Source of the DNA: Casuarina equisetifolia
Taxonomy: Eukaryota; Streptophyta; Magnoliopsida; Fagales; Casuarinaceae
Assembly: GCA_028551475.1 (NCBI GenBank)
Contig: CM052357.1
Location: 7,921,931 to 7,985,930 of the forward strand
Length of the DNA stretch: 64,000 nucleotides
Direction: 5' to 3'
Under the pieces are notes generated by a model that was not told the origin of the DNA, did no database searches, and was given only the letters and a program-made list of their open reading frames with translations. Shown in pieces: positions 25,261 through 36,288 of this stretch. The number at the start of each line of letters is the position of its first letter. Positions within the stretch are counted from its first letter, which is position 1. A program made the position numbers and the translations under genes.

Positions 25261-25894
25261 TATAACAATAAATGACAATGTCCAGGTTATGTTAAAATCA
25301 ACTCAAACTACTTTTTTTATTAGTTGAGCAGGAGGCAAGCCCATTACAAGCCTGCCATTTGGGGAAGGTGTGAACAAAATGGGTCTAGTTATCGACGCAC
25401 GCCAAGTCCAATCCGCTGAACTCTGACGTATTGCACTGGTTTTGCTTTCTTGCTACCTTGTGGCAATATAAATTTTAATTATTAGTTTTTAAAGCACGAA
25501 AAAAATTGAATTTGAAGTCCCGTATATGAAAAATTATTTCTCATTTTTCTGATTTTCTTAGCTGATGAGTTGAAAATCAGGGAAGGATGCAATTGCATAG
25601 AATCTGCAGCAGAATGGGTGAAATACAGAAAGTAGAGAAGATTGAAGGAGTAAAATAAGTAATAATGGGAATTCCAAGGGCTTCGCACAAACATTCTCTG
25701 GCCACGACGACCATTCGAATTTTTCGACCGTTTGGGCCCGTTGGCAGATAAAGCAACGGTTAAGATTCAAAAACCCAAAAAAAAAAAAAAATTAATAATA
25801 AAAAAATAACTTCCCGACCGTTACTCGCACTAAGCTTCAAATCTCGAACCCCAAACAAAAACGCAGAAGAAAAAAGAGTGAACCCCACTGATCA

Positions 25895-27091
25895 ATGGGC
25901 TGCGTTTCGTCAAAGCTTGTCAGGAGGGAACTGAGTCGAGAAATCATTGTCAACAATGGCGGCGAGTGCGGGAACCATGTTGTCTCTCTGACGTCGAGCA
26001 CGTATGGTGTTCTCAACTTGGAGAGCGAGCAACCCACCAAGGAGTGTGTAGCAGCAGAGAGTGGGAGATTGAAGAGATCTCCTACCCGTGAGGAGCCAGA
26101 GGTTATCAATGAGTGGGAACTCATGGAGGGTCTTGAAGAAGGAATGCCCATTTCGAATCAGGCCAAGAAGAGCCCCAAGCCGCGGCCTTTTCTACGGGGG
26201 TTTGCGGCTTTCGATGCGAGGAGTCCGATGAAGTTCTCGAATCAGAGTGGGTCTCCCATGAAAGCGAAGAGATTTTCAGGTAAAGAGAATAGGGGGCGGG
26301 TTAATCTGTTCGGACGGACCGATTACAGCCCGAAAGCGGTTCTGAAAGCCAAGAATTGTTCGGAGAATTCTTGCAAGGCAGGATTGTATCTGAGTCCTCC
26401 GGCGAAAGGTTCTCCTATCCGGGTACAAAGACAGAGTCCAGGGAGAGATTCGGGGTTTTCGTCGCGAAGAAAGAGCTTTAGTCCCCTGTTTGACCCAGAG
26501 CTTGTTGCTTCTTACGAGAAAGAATTGTCTCAAGAAGAAGAACAAATCAAGAGGATGGTTTCGCCGAAGAAAAAAGCTCGAAAAGCAAGGAATTCCAGGG
26601 ATTTGGAGGCTCTTCTTGATTCTTTTGAGAGAAAGTGTCCGCCGGGAGGTGAAAATGCGGTTGTGATTTACACAACGACGTTACGAGGAATCCGGAAGAC
26701 CTTTGAAGACTGCAACAAGGTCCGGTCGATCATCGACTCTTACCTTATCCAAGTGATTGAGCGCGATATATCCATGGATTCGGGGTTCAAGGAGGAAGTG
26801 AGGAGACTAATGGGGACGAAGGAGGTGAAAGTTCCGCTCGTGTTCGTGAAGGGAAGGTTGATTGGAGGAGTTGATGAGGTGGTAAAGATGGAAGAGGACG
26901 AGAAACTAAGCATTCTGTTCGACGGGATCCCGAGTTCTCTCGGCGGGTGTGAAGGCTGCGCAGGGGTGAGGTTTGTGATGTGCTTGGACTGTTCTGGAAG
27001 CTGTAAGGTTCTGGATCCGGAGCAGAAGAAGATGGTGAAGTGTGGGGAATGCAACGAGAATGGGTTGATTCAGTGTCCTATTTGCTGTTAA
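25895..27091 (+). CDS. Glutaredoxin-like protein with C-terminal CxxC zinc finger (At3g28850/At5g39865-like)
   Basis: An intronless 398-aa protein starting at ATG 25895. The N-terminus MGCVSSKL is a typical N-myristoylation (Gly2) and palmitoylation (Cys3) signal, predicting membrane attachment. Residues 60-235 are a Ser/Pro/Lys-rich, probably disordered linker with repeated SP sites. Residues 254-345 are a glutaredoxin fold: AVVIYTTTLRGIRKTFEDC, then VKVPLVFVKGRLIGGVDEV. The usual CPYC/CCxC active site is replaced by TLRG at the same place, so classical dithiol chemistry is unlikely; as I remember, this is true of the whole plant subfamily. Residues 352-397 carry four CxxC pairs (CEGC, CLDC, CGEC, CPIC) in a DnaJ-type zinc-binding arrangement. 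Function in plants is poorly known; a scaffold or redox-sensor role at membranes is inference. Confidence 0.9.
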   Translation: MGCVSSKLVRRELSREIIVNNGGECGNHVVSLTSSTYGVLNLESEQPTKECVAAESGRLKRSPTREEPEVINEWELMEGLEEGMPISNQAKKSPKPRPFLRGFAAFDARSPMKFSNQSGSPMKAKRFSGKENRGRVNLFGRTDYSPKAVLKAKNCSENSCKAGLYLSPPAKGSPIRVQRQSPGRDSGFSSRRKSFSPLFDPELVASYEKELSQEEEQIKRMVSPKKKARKARNSRDLEALLDSFERKCPPGGENAVVIYTTTLRGIRKTFEDCNKVRSIIDSYLIQVIERDISMDSGFKEEVRRLMGTKEVKVPLVFVKGRLIGGVDEVVKMEEDEKLSILFDGIPSSLGGCEGCAGVRFVMCLDCSGSCKVLDPEQKKMVKCGECNENGLIQCPICC

Positions 27092-29394
27092 TTTCAATTC
27101 AAGAATCATATACTTGGATTGATTTGCGTATTTTGTTAGCTGCTTGCATTTTGTCTTGTCATTGTTTGTCCCAAAGACAGACACAAATGATAGCTTGCAG
27201 ATGTTCTCCTGTTATATGGGAAAAGGGGGTTCTAAAGTGGGTTTTAGGCCCTCCTATATGCTAATGTTTTGATTTGCTTGCTTTTATTACTGGATATTTA
27301 TTCTTGTAATGTACTGATCAGTCCACTATTCTTACAAACATCATGAAATTAACTAAGGAATCTATTTACTGCTGTTTTGTACCTATATCATACTGTCGAC
27401 AAAACTAGTTCAAAGACCTGAAGCCAGCACTAAAGAATAGTTGCCAAGTAGTATATTGGGTGAATTTGCTTATAAAAGCAATATCCATTTTGTTGTTTGT
27501 GAGGAAAACTACCGTGAAGCAACACAAGTCCACTAAACTTCAAATACCTAAGGTAGATGATTTCTAAACACAGGATTGTTGAAAGTCGACCACTCCAAGT
27601 GATGCTCCCATTGTTAGACTCAGAACCCACTCAAAGACTCAACTTTTTAGAATTAGGCTATGTATAAGGCGCCACTCTGACATTGATCCCTGGAGGTTTG
27701 ATATTGTTTCTTTTCCCTATAAGGGTAAGCGTCTGATACACTGCCATGTATCTACAAAAAACATATTTCCCCAATCAAGTTTTCTAGTTGAAAAACATCT
27801 ACATTCTGGGAACAGAGAAAAAAAGTTTGGTTCTTGGTATTAAACTAAGCCTTGATCAAGGGCTGAGATAGGATTAAGATGTTCCAAACCAAAGTCGAAT
27901 TGTCTTGTGGCATTTTTTATTTGATGACCGGATCATGTCCTATACTATCTTGAAGTGAAGCTGGTTCAAAAATTATAAGACCGTGTAAGACTTAATCAAG
28001 CAAGAAGAAAGAAAAGAGCTTAGAGCCAAACCCATCAGAGGTCATTGCTGAACTCAAATGTATTAGAGTTCTATCTCTAGGACTGAAAAAGTGAGAAAGG
28101 AGATTACTAACCTGTTGTCATCAATGCTGGTTTAGTTGTAGAAGGATTTGAATCTTTATTAATGGCTTTTAGCGCTGCTGTAACACTGGAGTCACGAGGA
28201 CAAGCCATTGACGTGCTTGAATCCAGTTCTTACATGTAGCATAACATAAAATTAGACTAAAGCTTCCTGTTTCCCTGAAAGCTTATTTTCACAACATGTA
28301 GCATATAGTTAGCAGGAAAAGAAAAACATATTAAGAACCTTCTTGTGCTTGCATGGCCAACAAATGCACTTAACATTAAAGCATAAGAGGCCCTAGATCT
28401 AGTTTGAGGGTTGACTAGATTAAGCATTAATAAAAGATAAAATTTAATCTTGTGTATAAAATTTAAACTAGATGAAATTGATGAATATATTGATATGCAC
28501 AAGAAGTGAGTAAAGGATATTATTTTGTCTTATATGTTGTTTCAACCCAAACCATTTATTGGTTTCAAAGTGTTTTTATCTAATTTAATTTTGTTTCATT
28601 TTTCAAGATTAGAATCAACATAAAATCTTTAAGAAAATTATCATTTGGATGACCCAACAAATCTACTGCTTTTTATTCTAATTGGAGAACTGTAAAGACA
28701 TCTTCATTTTCATCATACACTCCACTATTGTGTTCACTTGTTCTCCCATATATGCAGCATCTGTTAATCATATCATTATTTAACTCTTATCATGTCATTG
28801 AATTTCAATTTCCTAGCTTCCTATGCTAAAATGTTTCAATAGTTAAGATGTTCAAAAAAAATTACAATTCAAGATAGATTTCTTTTAAATGAATACTCTT
28901 TGCACTTAAACTTTAATGGAAGAAATAAAGAAATCTAGTAGTATCAAGAAGATGTCTTTCAAGGAAATTCATCCAAGAAAAGTTTCTTAATCCATTAATC
29001 AAGTTGACTTTCAAGTTCAGTTGTAATAACTTTTAGCTTCTAAGGATTATGAGCATTGTAAAGTATCATAGCTTGTCTTGGGAATTCTCTATTAGGTTTG
29101 TACTTTTTGAAATATTACAAAGCCTAGGATCAATGGGAAGTGCTTTGGAAACTATTGTATTGCCAATAGCAAAAGAATTCATCATTATAATAGAGTTTTA
29201 TGTACATTTTGGAAATCCAATAGCAAGGCACTTCTAAAATGCTTTAGAAATTATCTATATGTGCTGAAAGGGAGAAACAATGATGTTACTATCTTGTGTT
29301 CTACAATAAGGTTGCATTGACTATATCTTATTTTGTTGCTTTTAATGTTATTGTCATTTTCCATCATAAGCTAAGCAATAAGAAAGTTATAGCA
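27092..29394. other. Intergenic region, no supported gene
   Basis: It contains the 3' flank of the glutaredoxin-like gene (a likely polyadenylation region before about 27350), then AT-rich DNA. Short open frames at 28257 (-) and 29049 (+) show no recognised motif. Confidence 0.5.
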
Positions 29395-29925
29395 TAAGCT
29401 ATTTCCTACGTATTGGGCATATTTACTTTCTTCATTGGGGCCATAGGAATTTCCTTCAATCAACAAGAAATGAAATTAGATATACTATTCAAATTGTTAA
29501 CTCCTGTTATAATACATCATAATTTAAATAAATTTGTTGATTGGTATGAATTTCTAACAAATGCAAGTTTTTCATTGAGTATAGCTTATTTTTAGAATAT
29601 TCTTAGCAACTTTTTTATGTAAGCCTTTATATTTATCTTTAAAAAAATTGAACTTACAAAATTTTTTTTGTTAAAAGTGTTCCTAATTATTTTTTGGAAA
29701 AAAATTGATATATAATTGGTCATATAATCGTTGTTATACATATGCTTTTTATGAAATATCTTTAACTTATGGTATAAGAGGCTTATTTTTTTTTGGTAGA
29801 GGAGTAATTGATGAAATTACAAATGAAGTTGGAGTATAGTTTCTTTTGCTGGAGAGGGGATCAAATATCTGGTGGGGCCGTATTTATCTTATGTATTAAT
29901 TTTATTTATGTTTATAAATAATTTA
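29395..29925 (+). pseudogene. ndhF: Nuclear copy of plastid ndhF (NUPT), decayed
   Basis: Fragments of the C-terminal half of plastid NAD(P)H dehydrogenase subunit F are readable in order: [39 protein letters not shown], a piece reading YNWSY, then [22 protein letters not shown] and finally SNIWWGRIYLMY, corresponding to the GGGRISSYLFLYLSY end of NdhF. The reading frame changes several times and stops interrupt it, so it is not functional. Such nuclear plastid insertions are common in plants. It lies in AT-rich DNA upstream of the RING gene's 3' end. I do not see other plastid genes next to it, so the insert was small or the rest has decayed. Confidence 0.8.
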
Positions 29926-30225
29926 TAGAAATTAATTTAAATTAATTTTATATTCTAAATAATATGTTTTTCTTTGTATCATTATTAATTTTGTGGATGC
30001 ATTAAAGATATTTTTTATTTTTAATTTTATATCAAAAAGGATTCCATCGTTTATAGTTGAATCAAGGTCTCCAAAAAGATCTTCTCCTCCGCAGGGTAGA
30101 AACGAAGCAGAGAAAAAAAGGCCTGAACAGAGTAGAAAGGAAGCTCGGCACACAGAAAAACAGAGGAGAAACAGAATGTGAAAAAACAGAGAACAGACGC
30201 AGCAATTTAAAAAAAAAAAAGTGTA

Positions 30226-30425
30226 TTTTGTTCCTCAAATCATCACAAATGAATAGGGCAACATCCTTATATACAATCAAGATTGGTCAATGTAGAGAGA
30301 ACATAGACAGAAAGTTAAAAAAAATTGTTTAATTTGTTCCTCAAATCATTACAAGTGAATAGGGCAAAATTCTGACCCACAATCAATCAACATTGGTTGA
30401 CGTAGAAGGAAAAGACCACAAAAAA
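30226..30425. repeat. Two-copy direct repeat in the RING gene 3' flank
   Basis: The string TTTGTTCCTCAAATCA followed by RTGAATAGGGCAA occurs at about 30227 and 30333, a period of about 106 bp, with imperfect similarity continuing for some 80 bp. The second copy adjoins the stop codon at 30446. Confidence 0.7.
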
Positions 30426-30445
30426 GTGGCCGGAAGAGATCATCG

Positions 30446-31333
30446 CTAATCCAGTTGCCGGCGGCAGTAGGGACATGTAGTCCGCTTCTCCAACCACGGA
30501 ACAAGACAAGATTGGTGAAAAATATGAGGGCAATTCGTCCGGAGAAGCTCAGTCCCTGCCGACGACGAAAGCTCTTCTAAACAAACGGAGCAGGTGCCCA
30601 GATTTTGATCCGCCTCGCCGGTGACAAAGCCTCCGGTCTTGATCAGATTCTCTATCATTTTTCTTGATGCACCCGTACCACCACCTTCCGTCGCTGCCGA
30701 ATCCGTGGCGTCCGGAAACAAGACAGAATTCAAGTTTGCAACTACGCTTTCAAGGAAATATCCCTCCGGTTCCGAATCCATGCCGTACGGATCCAGCACA
30801 TCATCCAACACAGAGTCCAAGTATGCGAATCCGCTTTCAACAACATCTCCCATCGCTTCCGAATCCGTGGCGTCCGAAACCATGACAGAGTCCAGCTTTG
30901 CGAATTGGGTATCAAGAACGTCGCATACTTCGTCAACCTCCACGATATAACAGCATTCCATCTCAACCGCCATGTAATAGCCCTTCGTGCCGGGAGGGTC
31001 GGGACGGCAAGAGTCTAAAGCCGACCAGTAGGACGCGACGACGTCGTGGGCCAAGTCGACGAGATACTCAGGATCGATGTCGAGTCTGAGTCTCTCGAAA
31101 TTGTCGGAAAGGCAGTCTCGGATAATGTCTGGACGGAGGAGAAACTCGTTAGGAAGGACGAGGTCCAAAGCAGTCCTCGAAGCGTTGATGCTCTGAGGAA
31201 GGACTTCGACGCCAAAGGGAGTCCGTTTCCGGTAATGAGAGCAGAAGCGAATATTGAGCGTCCCTGTAGATTGATCTTCGAGAACTTGCGTTGTAGGGAA
31301 GCGATAGAACAACCGAGCCAAGACTCTCGCCAT
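30446..31333 (-). CDS. RING-H2 finger protein, putative E3 ubiquitin ligase, with acidic repeats
   Basis: An intronless 295-aa protein. The open frame continues to 31366 only with a TTG codon, so ATG 31333 (MARVLARLFYRF) is the start. The C-terminal RING-H2 is complete: C248, C251, C268, H270, H273, C276, C287 and C290 in GTCSVCLEEL...NCPHIFHQSCLVPW...TTCPYC. This C3H2C3 pattern recruits E2 enzymes. Residues 138-217 consist of three imperfect acidic repeats built around the pattern (F/V)AxLxSV followed by D-rich sequence (QFAKLDSVMVSDATDSE; GFAYLDSVLDDVLDPYGMDSE; VVANLNSVLFPDATDSA). The N-terminal half has no domain I know. It resembles lineage-expanded plant RING genes with a variable N-terminus. 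No membrane segment or signal peptide is seen. Substrate unknown. Confidence 0.85.
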   Translation of the reverse strand: MARVLARLFYRFPTTQVLEDQSTGTLNIRFCSHYRKRTPFGVEVLPQSINASRTALDLVLPNEFLLRPDIIRDCLSDNFERLRLDIDPEYLVDLAHDVVASYWSALDSCRPDPPGTKGYYMAVEMECCYIVEVDEVCDVLDTQFAKLDSVMVSDATDSEAMGDVVESGFAYLDSVLDDVLDPYGMDSEPEGYFLESVVANLNSVLFPDATDSAATEGGGTGASRKMIENLIKTGGFVTGEADQNLGTCSVCLEELSSSAGTELLRTNCPHIFHQSCLVPWLEKRTTCPYCRRQLD

Positions 31334-32948
31334 TGAAGAGTCAAATTCAGAGTTAATCGGGAGCAAAACAGAGAATTAATCGAGAGCAAAACAGAGAGGG
31401 AATCGAGAGCAGAACAGAGAGGCTTTCAGAAACTTGGATGACAAGTTGGTCCCAAATGATGCAAGGATGAACATAAAGTAAGCGTGTTGGAATGAACGGC
31501 TAGATGGCGTGGAAATGGAGTTCAATCAATGGCTAGATGGGCTGCACTTGTCAACATCCGGATATTAATAATATAGCCGTTAACGAACGCGGTTAGATGG
31601 CGTCGACAAACAACGGTTTATAATATAGCCGTTATTAACAACCAAATAACAATGATAATATAGAAATAAATTGTATTAACCTAAATTTAAAATTAAGGAA
31701 ACCAAAATATGATCCATGAAGAAACTGCAATGAGATGGTATAATGATATCATGCTTAAATATGAAAAGAAATTCTCTAAACTCATGACTTAACTTTAAAA
31801 TTGAACTCTCATTAACTAAAAAAACCTAAAATATGATCTATAAAATAATATCATGAAATTTGGTCATACAAATCCCACACATATAAGCGTCTAACACCCC
31901 ACCAAATCCCTTATTCTACATAATATCTTATTTGTATCTTATTTTTATTTCAATCTTATATGTATTTCAAAATTAACCATGGATAACAATCGTATTATCT
32001 TATTTTTTCTTGAATTTTACATTACTTAATATTTTACGACTAAAGCAGTGATTGGGTTGTCAAAGCTAAACAAGGGTTGTATTTTCTCCACCCTACTACA
32101 AAGACTATTTAGGCTTAAATTGTGATGACTTGGGTTTGCACATGTGACTTTGCTTGAGCTTTGCTTGAATTTCCTTAGAATTTCGTGTGATTGTGATGAC
32201 TTGGGTTCATTTTTTAGGGCTTATTGTCTTCAACTTGCCCAAACTAGTGTTGGAGGGTGAGTTAGGACACACCATCTCGACGTTGACAATTTATCCACAA
32301 GAAAACCATATGTCCTTGAGTGCGGTAATACTTATCCCACATCGGATGTGATGATACAGTCTAAGTTCGTATTTTTTGAAGAGGGGCCAACTAAGGCCAA
32401 ACACCCAATCTTTGACTACTCTAAGACCAATTTCCCAACCTCGTTGCATTTAATTCTACCCAAAGAACAGGAAATCAAACATCATTATGGTACATATCCG
32501 AACACATAAATACACATAAATATACATAAAAACAGGTGTCTATGATATATATTTTTCACTTATTTTCAATATTTATCTGATGACTTTAATATCAGAAAAT
32601 TAAAAAACATAAGAGTCATGCCGCTTGGGCTTGAGCTGGCCGTGGTAAATCATTTGAGGGGCATGTGCCGAGAAGCAGAGTCTCCATCGCATGTCGACTG
32701 CCGCATACCTTTTAACTCAACAAGTTGGTGTATGTGCTGCCACGTGGATCCAATGATATACAGATCTGACATGGCAGCTGATGATTGGTTAAGAGATTAT
32801 GAACTCGTGGATGTCACCACACAGTGTGTTATCATAGATTGACACGTGTAAGCCACCGCCAGTTCCCCGTCGGGAGCCTTCTCTACTATGAGCTTCTGTC
32901 TCTAAAGACTCGTTGTCCAAGCAGGAGCAGCCCCGTTCGGTTCTTACC
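31334..32948. other. Intergenic region between the divergent RING and F-box genes
   Basis: It holds the two outward-facing promoters. Motifs ATAGCCGTTA and GGCTAGATGG recur around 31497-31640 upstream of the RING gene. AT-rich DNA fills 31650-32600. The open frame at 32618-32842 is probably leader or promoter of the F-box gene, not coding. Confidence 0.5.
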
Positions 32949-35042
32949 ATGGCTGGTAAAAGGAGGAGGAGGCTGAAATCGTAAGATTTTATTTCCTGGA
33001 TTTAATGTTCTTGGGCAAAGTCGAATTGGATTGTAATTGTCTTTTTTCTCTTTTCATTTTGCACATTTTACTCGCTGTGCGGTTTGGGATTGAGCAAATC
33101 GGTGTTAGGGTTTAAGGGAACGGTTTGGGGTTTATGTGGAATCCCTTGTGTGTTTTACGAGAATTAGAAGCTTGAGTTATTGGAATTTGTTGCCGAGTCG
33201 GAAATTCTCGGTTGGTTAGTTAAATGGGTGTTAATCGGTGGGTGTGAATGGGTATGGGGTCTTGTAGATTAGTTCAATCTAAGGCCTGTGATCCAAAAAA
33301 ACTGTGGTTTTCAGTAATTGTGGGCGTTATTTATCAAATTCAGAGTCAAAATGAAAGCTACTGATGGGTTTTTTCATTTGGGTATAATCTGTGGCTCTAT
33401 CGGTTTTGGGGTTCTGTTTTGATCTACAAGTGCTGTTATTTAGGGTTATAAATGAGGAATTAGAGGGAAGGCAAAGGAAGAAGGTAAAGTTATAATTGTA
33501 GGTAGACAGCTTCGCAATGAGTTCTATTTTGGAGCCCTTTAAAGATGGTTGTGTCGTTTCATTGTCTACAAAGCTTTTACTGCTGGAGATCCAATCTTCT
33601 GCTATATCTGTAGATAAATCAGTCCCTTTTACTCTGTCTTTGTTCTGTGTTATTGTGGTTTTGTGGGGGAGTGATATGGGATGTGGAAAGTCTAGTCGAG
33701 GCCGTACTACATTCATTCATATGGTAATATGTAATGAGAAACGAGATTTAGATAAGTAATTAACGTGGAATTCTGGGGTGGCTTCTGTTTGTAATCTGAG
33801 CACTGTGGTGCACTTCAAGATTTTTAGTCGGGTTCCAACGATTGCCTTGTGTTACATTCCTTTTAGAATTCTGTGCTCACTAAGCTCATTCACTGGTTTA
33901 TTTCACTGTTTTATACCAGAACTTACTAGGTGTTTATTTATAGGCTAGCTGAAACAGTCACTGTAAACAAGAGATTGATGACGAAAGGGAAGAAAGAGAA
34001 ATTGGAGCTGCACAACTGGTCTGACCTTCCAACAGAACTCTTGGAATTGATTATATCCCGTCTAACCCTCGAGGACAATGTTCGTGCCTCTGTTGTTTGC
34101 AAGAGATGGCACTCCGTCGCAATCTCTGTTCGAGTAGTAAATCAATCACCATGGCTTATGTACTTCCCAAAGTTCGGTAACTTGTTTGAATTATACGACC
34201 CATCACTTCGCAAGACACACTCCATTGAGCTACCTGAGTTGAATGGGTCCAGGGTTTGCTACAGTAAAGATGGGTGGTTGTTGTTATACAGACCCAGATC
34301 TCATCGTATGTTCTTCTTTAATCCGTTTACTCGGGAAGTGATTAAACTACCCAGGTTTGAGTTGACCTATCAGATTGTTGCCTTCTCTTGTGCCCCAACA
34401 AGTAGTAACTGCATGCTTCTTACTGTGAAGCACATCAGTCCCACAGTCGTTGCTGTTAGCACTTGCTATCCTGGAGCAGCAGACTGGGTTACTGTTAATT
34501 ACCAAAACCGTTTGCCCTTTGTGAGTAGCATTTGGAATAAGTTTGTTTTCTGTGATGGTCTTTTCTATTGTCTGAGTCTCACTGGTTGGCTAGGGGTTTT
34601 TGACCCACAGGAACGAACTTGGAATGTTCTTGCTGTGCCTCCACCCAAATGCCCTGAGAACTTTTTCGCCAAAAATTGGTGGAAGGGAAAATTCATGGCA
34701 GAGCATGAGGGGGAAATATTAGTCATTTATACTTGTTCTAGTGAAAACCCCATTATGTTTAAGCTGGACCAGACAAACATGGTATGGGAGGAGATGAAAA
34801 CCCTTGGTGGTGTCACACTTTTTGCAAGTTTCTTGTCGTCTCATTCGAGAACTGACCTTTCTGGACTGATGAGAAACAGTGTCTACTTCCCTAAAGTTCG
34901 TTTCTATGGAAAGCGCTGCATATCATACTCTTTTGACAACAGTAGATACTATCCGCGTAAGCAGTGTCATGACTGGGGAGATCAAGATCCTTTTGAAAAT
35001 ATCTGGATTGAAGCACCCAAAGACTTCTCAAGCTTCACCTGA
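32949..35042 (+). CDS. F-box protein with C-terminal beta-propeller/DUF295-type domain (At1g57790-like)
   Basis: Two exons, 32949-32980 and 33944-35042, joined through GT at 32981 and TAG at 33941-33943. They encode 376 aa beginning MAGKRRRRLKSLAETV. A start inside exon 2 is possible, but the tiny first exon splices in phase and has a good ATG context (ACCATGGC). The F-box is at about residues 34-75 (WSDLPTELLELIISRLTLED...ASVVCKRWHSVA) and would bind SKP1/ASK in an SCF ubiquitin ligase. The rest shows kelch/DUF295-like blades: GWLLLYRPRSHRMFFFNPFT, KFVFCDGLFYCLSLTGWLGV, FDPQERTWNVL, GEILVIYTC, MFKLDQTNMVWEEMKTLGG, then NSVYFP near the end. Such proteins recognise SCF substrates; the target is unknown. 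Confidence 0.87.
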
Positions 35043-36288
35043 AGAAATCTAGCTGCAGAAGATATTCTAGTTGAGCATTTAGAAAATTCTTATTAATATG
35101 TTTAGTTGTAACTTACTGCATTGGAGGTAGTGCTGTAATGCTATGAAATTCTGTATGACCAGTGTTCCTCACAAAGTGACTTCTGATATACTTCTAGAGT
35201 AACTAATGTTGGACTTCTGATTTCTTTCATCATAAGTGTCTGTCAGGAGTAAAATGTCTTATGATAATGTATTAGATCTTATCGTTTCAATTCTGAAACT
35301 CTTGCTAGAAATGGTTTTAGAAGATGTTCCATTGAGCATACTTCAACAGCGTTTGAAGATTATATGATTTTATGCGATCTCTGGAGTTGTTTATTACCCA
35401 TTTCTACAGGCTTAATCTTATCATATGCATGATTTTTAGGAGGAACGAATGAAGAGAGGGGTGAGGATTCACTTTGGAATAGTACAGAGTTGGGATGAGA
35501 AAACCTCAACGCAAATTGAATAGTATGGGCAGGGGGCTGCAACATTACTATCTGTCTCGGCAATTTACCTATCAGGTGAAAACGTCTAACAAAAGAATCC
35601 AAGCCTTTCTTTTGTGAGAAACGTCTGATTGTGGGTCTTTACGTGGTGGTGAGATGATCAAACTTTTCAATTTAATCAAAGAATATGCTAAAGAAAAAAA
35701 CCCATAAAGTAGGATTCAATATCGGGTGTTTCTGTTAGTCTCATATGGCAGACTATATGATTAGTGTTTGAAAATCTTATTAACCTTAAGCACTTTGTTT
35801 CATTAGTGTTTTAAAGCATTTGGTGCCCTTCTGGTCCGTGTAGTCCCTTTGACGAATACTTGGGAGTGTTTCTTTTTCCATTTTTGTTTAGCAACATGTC
35901 TATCAGACAATGGAGTCTAGATTTAGAAACGAAATATTTCATTACGTTATTAGGCCTTTACATCACATTGCTTCAATTCCTTGAGCAGTGGTCTTGTTGT
36001 CCAACCATTTAGTATTGATTCCATTCGTTTAACCTAAAACTTAGAATGTTGATTTACAATTCCTACCTCAAGGCAAGTAGTACTAATTCAAAAATTAAAA
36101 GTGTGCAGGTCATTCCGCATTTCATAAATTTAACACTTCTTCCAAGGACAAGAGGACTTTCAGCCCACATCTGGGAAAAATAGAGACTAATTTCCTATAT
36201 ATTACACATGAAATTACACTGTTGTATAAAGTTAATAAATAGCTCGCCTCAAATACATAAGGTCTTATACAGGCATGAAATAATTAAA
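35043..36288. other. Intergenic region between convergent F-box and LIF2-like genes
   Basis: It contains the two 3' untranslated regions and no gene. The open frame at 35360-35602 (-) is not supported. Confidence 0.55.

Larger units (their letters stand above)
18978..25894. other. About 7 kb AT-rich intergenic region with simple repeats
   Basis: No supported gene. The first 300 bp probably hold the leader and promoter of the minus-strand gene at 18126-18977. Other items are a T-rich run at 19948-19972, a (TA)n tract at 20467-20503, AAAAAT repeats at 22321-22350 and a 3 x 30-bp repeat at 25171-25260. The open frames at 21417 (-), 23617 (-) and 24346 (+) encode no motif I recognise. The last 100 bp are the promoter and leader of the glutaredoxin-like gene. 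Confidence 0.5.

Noticed and set aside
31334-31366. N-terminal extension of the RING-H2 protein
   Set aside because: It relies on a TTG codon as start; ATG 31333 is preferred.
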